Position numbers and translations under genes: made by a program | Source of the DNA: DAIDKA01 sp049792815 | GTDB lineage: Bacteria > Pseudomonadota > Gammaproteobacteria > Steroidobacterales > Steroidobacteraceae | NCBI GenBank assembly: GCA_049792815.1 | Contig: JBARBG010000160.1 | Coordinates: 1-64,000 of the forward strand | Reading direction: 5' to 3' | Length of the DNA stretch: 64,000 nt | Notes under the pieces: generated by a model | Database searches by the model: none | Seen by the model: only the letters and a program-made list of their open reading frames with translations | Told to the model about the DNA's origin: nothing | In this document: positions 58,214 through 64,000 of the stretch, in pieces | How positions within the stretch are numbered: position 1 is the first letter of the stretch | How the letters are laid out: each line of letters starts with the position of its first letter

Positions 58214-58948
58214 GTGACTTGGACATGGTTTCATCGGCTGGGATCGCCGCCGTATGTGTACCGCCTGGCGGGGCGCCTGACACCCTGGTTTGGCTGGAGC
58301 GCCGGCGTGCTGATCCTTGTCGGCCTGTACGGCGGGCTGGTGCTGGCGCCGCCGGACTATCAGCAAGGCGACGGTTTCCGGATCATCTACGTACACGCGC
58401 CGACCGCATGGCTGTCGCTGATGGTCTACACCTGGATGGGAGTGGCCGCCGCCGTGGGACTGATCTGGCGCATCAAGGTCGCGCATGCGGTCGCCGCGGC
58501 CTGCGCGCCGGTGGGCGCCTCCTTCACAGCCGTGGCGCTGGCCACCGGGTCGCTGTTCGGCAAACCCATGTGGGGCACCTGGTGGGTTTGGAGCCCCCGG
58601 CTGACCTCCGAGCTGCTGCTGCTGTTCCTGTACATGGGGTACATGGGCCTCCGGGCGTCATTTGATGACACCCAGCGAGCAGACCGTGCCAGCGCCGTGC
58701 TGGCGGTCGTGGGAATCGTTAATGTACCCATCGTGCATTACTCAGTAGTGTGGTGGAACGACCTGCACCAGGCCTCGTCATTGACCTTGGGCGGCAAGGA
58801 CACGATTGCCACCTCCATGCTGGTGCCGCTGCTGGTGAGCCTGCTGGGCTTCACGCTGTACTTCGGCGCCATTCTGCTGGTACGTCTGCGGGGGGAGATA
58901 CTGCGCCGCGAGCGCGCCGCCGCCTGGATCCGCGAGGCGCTGGCATGA
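58214..58948 (+). CDS. ccmC: CcmC, heme-handling membrane protein with altered WWD motif
   Basis: A 244-residue protein with six helices, heme-ligand His in IYVHAPTAW (first) and VHYSVVWWN (second), and the tryptophan-rich motif WGTWWVWSPRLTS (Trp120-Ser132). It loads heme onto CcmE. In almost all CcmC and related proteins the motif reads WVWDxRLTS; here the Asp is Ser127. The base sequence is clean (TGG AGC CCC CGG). GTG 58214 is the start, with a second helix-starting Met absent. The stop overlaps ccmD by 4 bases. Confidence 0.92.
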   Translation: MTWTWFHRLGSPPYVYRLAGRLTPWFGWSAGVLILVGLYGGLVLAPPDYQQGDGFRIIYVHAPTAWLSLMVYTWMGVAAAVGLIWRIKVAHAVAAACAPVGASFTAVALATGSLFGKPMWGTWWVWSPRLTSELLLLFLYMGYMGLRASFDDTQRADRASAVLAVVGIVNVPIVHYSVVWWNDLHQASSLTLGGKDTIATSMLVPLLVSLLGFTLYFGAILLVRLRGEILRRERAAAWIREALA

Positions 58949-59130
58949 TGATCCAGTTCAATTCGCTGGCCCAGTTTCTCGCGATGGGAAAATACGCCGC
59001 CTACGTCTGGCCCTCCTATGGCCTGACGTTGCTGGTCGTGGTGCTGAACATCATTTGGGCACGGCACCTGCTCAGGCAGGCGCAGATTGAGGCGCGCAGG
59101 CGTCTGGCCATGCAGGAGGAGCGGGCATGA
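58945..59130 (+). CDS. ccmD: CcmD, small heme exporter subunit
   Basis: A 61-residue single-helix protein: MGKYAAYVWPSYGLTLLVVVLNIIWARHLL, then an Arg-rich cytoplasmic tail, exactly as in CcmD. It stabilises the CcmABC complex and helps release holo-CcmE. The start is ATG 58945 (ATG ATG), overlapping the ccmC stop; its stop overlaps ccmE by 4 bases. Confidence 0.9.
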   Translation: MMIQFNSLAQFLAMGKYAAYVWPSYGLTLLVVVLNIIWARHLLRQAQIEARRRLAMQEERA

Positions 59131-59561
59131 CACCGCAACGGCGCAAGCGTTTGTATCTGGTGCTGGGGATCGTCGCCGGCGTGGGCATCGCCGCCGGGCT
59201 GGCGCTGTCGGCCTTTCGTCAGAATGTCACATTCTATTTCATCCCAACCGAGGTGGCGCAAGGCACTGTGCATGGTGATGAAAGCTTCCAACTGGGCGGC
59301 ATGGTCACCAAGGGCAGCGTGCAGCGGGTGCCGGGCAGCCTGCAGGTGAGTTTCGTGATCACCGATTTCAAGCATGACGTGCCGGTCACCTATTCGGGCG
59401 TGCTGCCTGATCTGTTTCGCGAGGGCCAGGGCGTGATCTGCCATGGTCACCTGGACAGCCATGGCGTGTTCGTCGCGGATGATGTGCTGGCCAAGCACGA
59501 TGAGAAGTACATGCCACCGAAGATCTCGGGCACGGCGCCGGTGTCACGGGGAGGAACCTGA
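59127..59561 (+). CDS. ccmE: CcmE, periplasmic heme chaperone
   Basis: A 144-residue membrane-anchored protein with an N-terminal helix (about 9-29), a beta-barrel (FRLGGMV-type FQLGGMVTKGSV) and the heme-binding His124 in VLAKHDEKYMPP, followed by the usual Tyr. It carries heme covalently from CcmC to CcmF. The start overlaps ccmD and the stop overlaps the ccmF ATG by one base. Confidence 0.95.
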   Translation: MTPQRRKRLYLVLGIVAGVGIAAGLALSAFRQNVTFYFIPTEVAQGTVHGDESFQLGGMVTKGSVQRVPGSLQVSFVITDFKHDVPVTYSGVLPDLFREGQGVICHGHLDSHGVFVADDVLAKHDEKYMPPKISGTAPVSRGGT

Positions 59562-61519
59562 TGCTGCCTGAACTGGGTCACTTTGCACTGGTGCTGGCGC
59601 TGCTGCTGGCCGGACTGCAGGCGTTCTTTGGCATCCTGGGCCCGGCGCTGGGCCGCGATCGCTGGGTCGCCGCGACCAGCTTCTCGGTGGCCGGCCAATT
59701 TGTGATGGTGGCGACCGCGGTGGGCGTTCTGGTGTACGCCTTTGTGAATTTCGACTTCTCCGTGCTCTATGTCGCCGAGAATTCCAATTCGGCACTGCCG
59801 CTGGGGTATCGCATCGCGGCGCTGTGGGGTGCGCACGAAGGCTCGCTGCTGCTGTGGATCTTCCTGCTCAGCGCGTGGACGCTGGCGGTGGCCGTCCTCA
59901 CGCGCAATCTCCCGGAGCGGTTCGCGGCGCGGGTGCTGGGGGTTCTGGGCGTACTGAGCTTCGGCTTTCTGCTGTTCACGCTTGCGACCTCCGACCCTTT
60001 CCAGCGGTTGCTGCCGGCGGCCGCCGATGGCCGTGACCTGAACCCGCTGCTGCAGGATCCGGGTCTGGCGGTGCATCCGCCCATTCTCTACACCGGTTAT
60101 GTGGGACTGGCCGTGGCCTTCTCATTCGCCTGCGCGGCCATGCTTGAAGGGCGCATGGATCCGTCCTGGGCGCGCTGGACGCGGCCCTGGACCACCGCGG
60201 CCTGGGCCTTTCTCACCTGTGGCATCACTCTGGGCAGCTGGTGGTCGTACTACACGCTGGGCTGGGGCGGCTACTGGGAATGGGATCCGGTGGAGAACGC
60301 CTCGTTCATGCCGTGGCTGGTGGCCACAGCGCTGATTCATTCCCTGGCGGTCACCGAAAAACGCGGTCTGTTCAAGAGCTGGACGCTGCTGCTGGCCATT
60401 CTGGCCTTTTCCTTAAGTCTGATGGGAACCTTCCTGGTGCGCTCCGGCGTGCTGGTGTCAGTGCATTCCTTTGCCGCGGATCCGTCGCGCGGGCGATTCA
60501 TCCTCGCCTTTCTGGGCATCGTCATCGGCGGCGCCCTGACGCTGTACGCCTGGCGGGCTCCGCTGCTGAAGTCGAACGCGGGTTTCGAGCTGCTGTCGCG
60601 CGAAAGCTTCCTGCTCTTCAACAACATCCTGCTGGTGGTCGCGGCGGCCACGGTGCTGGGCGGCACGCTGGCGCCGCTGATCGCGGACACTCTGGGCCAG
60701 ACCGCGCTGTCGGTGGGGCCGCCATACTTCCGGCCGACCTTCCTGCTGGCGGTGGTGCCGCTGCTGCTGCTGCTGGGGGTCGGCATTCATGCCAACTGGA
60801 AGCGCGGGCGTCTCGAGGGCATGGCGCGCGCCTTGCTCGTGACGCTGGGCGCTGCCTTGCTTTTCGGTGCCGCCATTGTATTTGGCGCCTTTGGCGGCAA
60901 GCATGCGCTGGCCATCACCGGCTTCGCACTGGGCGGCTGGATCATTCTCTCCTCGCTCATCGATCCACTGGATCGGCTGCGACGCCATTTGAGTCTGTCG
61001 CGGGCCGTGATCGGCATGACCGTGGCGCATATCGGGCTTGCGGTGGCCGTCATCGCTCTGACTGGCGTGGAGTCCTACACCAGCGAGCAGGACATCGCGC
61101 TCGCCCCCGGTGCCAGCGCCAACCTCGGCGGCTACGACTTCAAGCTGACCGAAACCCAGCCCATCGAGGGTCCGAACTACAACGCCATCCGCGCCACCGT
61201 CATCGTCACCCGCAACGGGCAGCCGATCACCACCTTGTACCCGGAGAGCCGCAACTTCTGGGTGCAGCAGCAGAACCGCAAGGTCGCCGGCATCTACAAT
61301 CTGCACGGCACGGATCTGTTCATTGCGCTGGGGGATGACCTGGGCGCGGGACGCTGGAGCTTTCGCGCCCAGATCCGGCCGCTGATCACGCTGCTGTGGC
61401 TGGGACCGCTGTTCATGGCGCTGGGCGGTGCCCTGGCACTGTCCGACAGCCGTTATCGCCTGGCGCGCGCCGGCGCGCGCGACGCGCTGGCGGGTGCTGC
61501 CCACGGAGAAGCGCGTTGA
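59561..61519 (+). CDS. ccmF: CcmF, cytochrome c heme lyase subunit
   Basis: A 652-residue membrane protein with about 15 helices. The WWD motif WGGYWEWDPVENASFMPW is intact (about residues 236-253), preceded by GSWWSYYTLG, and RVHPPILY-like LAVHPPILYTGYVG and HSLAVTEKRG carry heme-ligand His. It joins heme from CcmE to apocytochrome c with CcmH and CcmI. The stop overlaps the TTG start of ccmG. Confidence 0.94.
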   Translation: MLPELGHFALVLALLLAGLQAFFGILGPALGRDRWVAATSFSVAGQFVMVATAVGVLVYAFVNFDFSVLYVAENSNSALPLGYRIAALWGAHEGSLLLWIFLLSAWTLAVAVLTRNLPERFAARVLGVLGVLSFGFLLFTLATSDPFQRLLPAAADGRDLNPLLQDPGLAVHPPILYTGYVGLAVAFSFACAAMLEGRMDPSWARWTRPWTTAAWAFLTCGITLGSWWSYYTLGWGGYWEWDPVENASFMPWLVATALIHSLAVTEKRGLFKSWTLLLAILAFSLSLMGTFLVRSGVLVSVHSFAADPSRGRFILAFLGIVIGGALTLYAWRAPLLKSNAGFELLSRESFLLFNNILLVVAAATVLGGTLAPLIADTLGQTALSVGPPYFRPTFLLAVVPLLLLLGVGIHANWKRGRLEGMARALLVTLGAALLFGAAIVFGAFGGKHALAITGFALGGWIILSSLIDPLDRLRRHLSLSRAVIGMTVAHIGLAVAVIALTGVESYTSEQDIALAPGASANLGGYDFKLTETQPIEGPNYNAIRATVIVTRNGQPITTLYPESRNFWVQQQNRKVAGIYNLHGTDLFIALGDDLGAGRWSFRAQIRPLITLLWLGPLFMALGGALALSDSRYRLARAGARDALAGAAHGEAR

Positions 61520-62088
61520 CGCCACGCTTCCTGGTACCGCTGGGGGTGTTCATCGCCTTGGTGGTCGTGCTCGCCGTGGGCATCAATCATTCGCACGAAG
61601 TCGGTGTGCTGCAGTCGCCGCTGGTGGGTCATCAGATCCCGGACTGGGAACTGCCGGTATTGACCGATCCGGCGAAGACCTTGGGTGCGCGCGAACTGAA
61701 GGGACAGTGGTACGTGCTCAACTATTGGGGGGCGTGGTGTTATGCCTGTCGGGCCGAGCATTCCACACTGCTTCAGGCGCAACGGGAGGCACGGGTACAG
61801 ATCATCGGCGTCGACTGGGTGGCGGGTAATCAGGATGAGAACGCGGCGGCGCTGGACTGGCTGGCGCGGCTCGGTAATCCCTACCGCCAGGTCGTCACCG
61901 ATCGTGACGGGAGCACGGCGATCAACCTCGGCATCGCGGGGGCACCCGAGTCCTTCCTGGTGAATCCGCAGGGCGTGATCGTCTACAAGGAACCCGGAAT
62001 CATCACACCGGAGATCTGGCGGCGCGAGTTCCTGTCGCGCCTGCCGCCGCAGTCCACCGTTCCGAGCGCAAACCCGGGAGCTGCGTGA
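61516..62088 (+). CDS. ccmG: CcmG/DsbE, periplasmic thioredoxin-like reductant
   Basis: A 190-residue membrane-anchored thioredoxin-fold protein. After the N-terminal helix (about 5-23) the active site reads NYWGAWCYACRAEH (Cys75-Cys78) and the cis-Pro loop GAPESFLVNPQG. It keeps CcmH and apocytochrome thiols reduced. CYAC replaces the more common CPTC/CVPC. The TTG start at 61516 (TTGACGCCACGC) overlaps the ccmF stop, and the stop overlaps the ccmH GTG. Confidence 0.92.
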   Translation: MTPRFLVPLGVFIALVVVLAVGINHSHEVGVLQSPLVGHQIPDWELPVLTDPAKTLGARELKGQWYVLNYWGAWCYACRAEHSTLLQAQREARVQIIGVDWVAGNQDENAAALDWLARLGNPYRQVVTDRDGSTAINLGIAGAPESFLVNPQGVIVYKEPGIITPEIWRREFLSRLPPQSTVPSANPGAA

Positions 62089-62528
62089 GGACCTCGGCTG
62101 CAGGGGCCATCGCGCTGGGTTGCCTGCTGGCCTTCGTGCCGCTGCGGCACGCCCTGGCGGTGGATCCGACGCGGCTGTCCGATCCGGTACTGCAGGCGCG
62201 CTACGAGGTCCTGATCCACGAGCTGCGCTGCGTGCAGTGCCAGGACAACTCACTGGCGGATTCGGAGGTCAATGTCGCCGCCGATGTGCGCCGTCAGATT
62301 CGCAACATGCTCAGCCAGGGCAAGTCTGACCAGGAGATCAAGGCCTATCTGGTATCCCGCTACAGCGAATTCATCCTGTTCCGGCCCACGTACTCCTGGC
62401 GCAACGCCTGGTTGTGGGCACTGCCGGCGGTGCTGCTGCTGGTCGGGTTCTTCAGCGCCGCACGCGTCATCAGACAGCGCGCCAAGCTGGTGGACAACGA
62501 TGACGATGGGGACGTTTCCCAGTCATGA
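62085..62528 (+). CDS. ccmH: CcmH, apocytochrome thiol reductase
   Basis: A 147-residue protein with a signal peptide (to about 25), the redox motif LRCVQCQ (Cys49, Cys52), QIRNMLSQGKSDQEIKAYLVSRYSEFILF and a C-terminal membrane helix. It is the short, single-domain CcmH. It reduces the heme-binding Cys pair of apocytochromes. GTG 62085 and the stop both overlap neighbours by 4 bases. Confidence 0.95.
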   Translation: MRTSAAGAIALGCLLAFVPLRHALAVDPTRLSDPVLQARYEVLIHELRCVQCQDNSLADSEVNVAADVRRQIRNMLSQGKSDQEIKAYLVSRYSEFILFRPTYSWRNAWLWALPAVLLLVGFFSAARVIRQRAKLVDNDDDGDVSQS

Positions 62529-63574
62529 CCACCTTCATTCTCATCGCGGCCGGGATGGTGCTCGCGGTATCGGCGCTGCTCGCGCTGCCGCTGCTGTCCA
62601 GCCGGCGCCTGGCAGCGCCGCGCTCGCCCTGGACAGCGCTTGCGGTGCTGCTGGTGCTGCTGGTCGGCGCGGGCGGGTTGTACGCCAGGTTCAGCAACTG
62701 GAACTGGTCGCAGGCCGCGAATCAGGCCGCTGACGGGTCGCCGGAGTCGATGGTGTCGACGCTGGCGCGCCGGCTCGCCCGCCACCCCGATGATCTCAGT
62801 GGCTGGCTGATGCTCGGCCGCTCCTACAGCGTGCTGGCGGAGCGTGCCCCTGAAATGAGGCCGCTTGAAATCCGGGCGTACGAGCATGCCAATGAGCTCG
62901 CGAAAGGCGAAAACGTCGAGGCGCTGCAGGGTCTGGCCGAGGCGCTGGTCGCGCAGGACGACACTGAGCTTGGCGGACGGGCGGGTGCGCTGATCGAGAA
63001 GGCGCTGACGCTGGCGCCGCAGTCCCCCAAACTGCTGTTCTACGGCGCTGCCGCAGCCATTCAGCGTCGGCAGCTGCCCCTGGCGCGCGAGCGCTTCGTC
63101 AGCCTGCTGGCCGAGAACCCTCCTGAGAATGTCCGTACCATCATCCAGCAGCAGGTCAATGCCATTGACCAGGCGCTGGGCGCGGCCGCGCCGGCTGCGA
63201 GTCAGGTCGGCCCCTCTGCCGCCTCCGCAGTCCCCGCCCGGGTCCGGATCACCATTACTCTTGCGCCCAAGGTCAAGCCAGAAGACAAGGCCGACGCCCC
63301 ACTGTTCGTGTTCGTGCGCGATCCGCGTGGCGCCGGACCGCCGCTGGCCGTCAAACGCCTGGAGGCACACTTTCCGCAAACCATTGAATTGTCATCATCC
63401 GATGCCATGCTGGCCGGGCATGGCATGCAGGTGGGTCAGGATGTGGAAATCGTCGCCCGAATCTCCAGCTCCGGAGGCCCGCTGGCCAGGAGCGGCGATC
63501 CCTTCGGCTCCGTTGCCTATCATGTTGGGCCAACGGGCGCCGTGAACGTGGCCATCGACCGACTGACGCCCTGA
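62525..63574 (+). CDS. ccmI: CcmI, apocytochrome c chaperone with TPR repeats
   Basis: A 349-residue protein with two N-terminal membrane helices (about 4-24 and 36-53), a TPR region (about 75-220: DDLSGWLMLGRSYSVL, ALQGLAEALVAQDD, LLFYGAAAAIQRRQ) and a C-terminal periplasmic beta domain (about 235-345: FVFVRDPRGAGPPLAVKRL). It holds apocytochromes for CcmF/CcmH. ATG 62525 overlaps ccmH. It closes the ccm operon. Confidence 0.9.
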   Translation: MTTFILIAAGMVLAVSALLALPLLSSRRLAAPRSPWTALAVLLVLLVGAGGLYARFSNWNWSQAANQAADGSPESMVSTLARRLARHPDDLSGWLMLGRSYSVLAERAPEMRPLEIRAYEHANELAKGENVEALQGLAEALVAQDDTELGGRAGALIEKALTLAPQSPKLLFYGAAAAIQRRQLPLARERFVSLLAENPPENVRTIIQQQVNAIDQALGAAAPAASQVGPSAASAVPARVRITITLAPKVKPEDKADAPLFVFVRDPRGAGPPLAVKRLEAHFPQTIELSSSDAMLAGHGMQVGQDVEIVARISSSGGPLARSGDPFGSVAYHVGPTGAVNVAIDRLTP

Positions 63575-63707
63575 GGCGCAATATATCGGCTGCGCTGCCG
63601 GTCCAGTTCTTGTAGGACAGGTTACAGATCACCCGGCGGTCGAGATTCTCTGGCAGCGCGGCATGCGTCTTGCTTCAGTCTTGGCTTAGGACTACAGGAG
63701 ATCCGAT

Positions 63708-64000
63708 ATGGCACAGACACGGGGCGTGGAAGGCCGAACTTCCAATCGCGGATTCGCATCGATGAATCAGGAGCGGCAACGTCAGATCGCCAGCATGGGC
63801 GGCAAGGCGGTTCCCGATTCCAAGCGCAGTTTTTCCCAGAATCGCGATCTGGCGGCGCAGGCCGGCCGCAAGGGCGGGCAGAGCGTACCGGGCGAGAAGC
63901 GCAGCTTCTCCCAGAATCGCGAACTGGCGGCCCAGGCGGGCCGTAAGGGCGGCCAGAGCGTACCGGATGAAAAGCGCAGCTTCTCCCAGAATCCAGGATT
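63708..64000 (+). CDS. KGG-repeat general stress protein (partial, C-terminus outside window)
   Basis: The reading frame from ATG 63708, with CAGGAG seven bases upstream, is open to the window edge (97 codons). The product has repeats of the type KRSFSQNRELAAQAGRKGG, matching the KGG/Con-10 stress-protein repeat (SFSxN...A..AG.KGG) known from GsiB-like proteins. These are hydrophilic, probably disordered proteins induced in stress. No signal peptide. Total length cannot be told. Confidence 0.85.
   Translation, partial: MAQTRGVEGRTSNRGFASMNQERQRQIASMGGKAVPDSKRSFSQNRDLAAQAGRKGGQSVPGEKRSFSQNRELAAQAGRKGGQSVPDEKRSFSQNPG
63822..64000 (+). repeat. 75-bp tandem repeat in the KGG protein gene
   Basis: Units begin with the AAG of KRSFSQN at 63822, 63897 and 63972, exactly 75 bases apart, each encoding 25 residues. 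The last unit is cut by the window end. The units differ mostly at third codon positions. Confidence 0.85.

Noticed and set aside
1..64000. CRISPR arrays, insertion sequences, prophage genes or integrases.
   Set aside because: No regular short repeats with spacers, no transposase- or integrase-like proteins and no terminal inverted repeats were seen in the window.

Overview
This window is GC-rich, densely packed Gram-negative proteobacterial chromosome. A complete System I cytochrome c maturation operon (ccmA to ccmI), TamA/TamB, an LpxL-type lipid A acyltransferase, MltA and a periplasmic DsbA-type protein point to a gammaproteobacterium. The oligosaccharide genes, a large TonB receptor and a DUF6152/lipoprotein pair suggest something near Steroidobacterales/Nevskiales; that placement is inference. 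Gene spacing is very tight: many 1 to 4 bp start/stop overlaps, and most convergent pairs overlap at their 3' ends.

Layout. 1-2.1 kb: the edge of a duplicated DoxX-like membrane protein, a decayed HigB remnant with an intact HigA antitoxin, and a small hypothetical gene. 2.2-10.6 kb: an oligosaccharide locus with a GH3 enzyme carrying a PA14 insert, a LacI-type regulator, a GH8 Rex-like enzyme, an alpha/beta hydrolase and a TonB-dependent receptor. It has a LacI-type operator before GH3 and a repeated palindrome before the receptor. 10.6-20.8 kb: an unusual membrane and metal cluster. On the minus strand lie three SPFH (HflK/HflC-like) proteins, a CPC P-type ATPase and a NiCoT nickel/cobalt permease. 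Divergently on the plus strand lie a diheme cytochrome c, a PpiC-like protein and a HupE-like protein. This is the best candidate for an undescribed system.

20.8-25.5 kb: a phospholipid-synthesis-like trio (CDP-alcohol phosphatidyltransferase, PlsC-like acyltransferase, CdsA-like cytidylyltransferase), then two FtsX-type permeases without an ATPase. 25.5-32.6 kb: a leucine/isovalerate catabolic operon (isovaleryl-CoA dehydrogenase, both methylcrotonyl-CoA carboxylase subunits, MaoC-like hydratase, CitE-like lyase, thiolase). The MaoC/CitE pair stands where LiuC and LiuE normally are. 32.6-38.1 kb: small envelope proteins, a FecR-like protein, a Ycf46-like AAA+ ATPase, DUF3293 and DUF6152 proteins.

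38.2-56 kb: SWIM zinc-finger and HIT proteins, LpxL, an M16 peptidase, an unfamiliar c-type heme protein, MltA, a zinc-independent MDR oxidoreductase, transketolase, TamA/TamB, a methyltransferase and DsbA. 56-63.6 kb: a polyphosphate glucokinase-like gene directly behind tRNA-Leu(TAA), then the ccm operon, which would mature the c-type cytochromes seen here. 63.7-64 kb: the start of a KGG-repeat stress protein that runs off the window.
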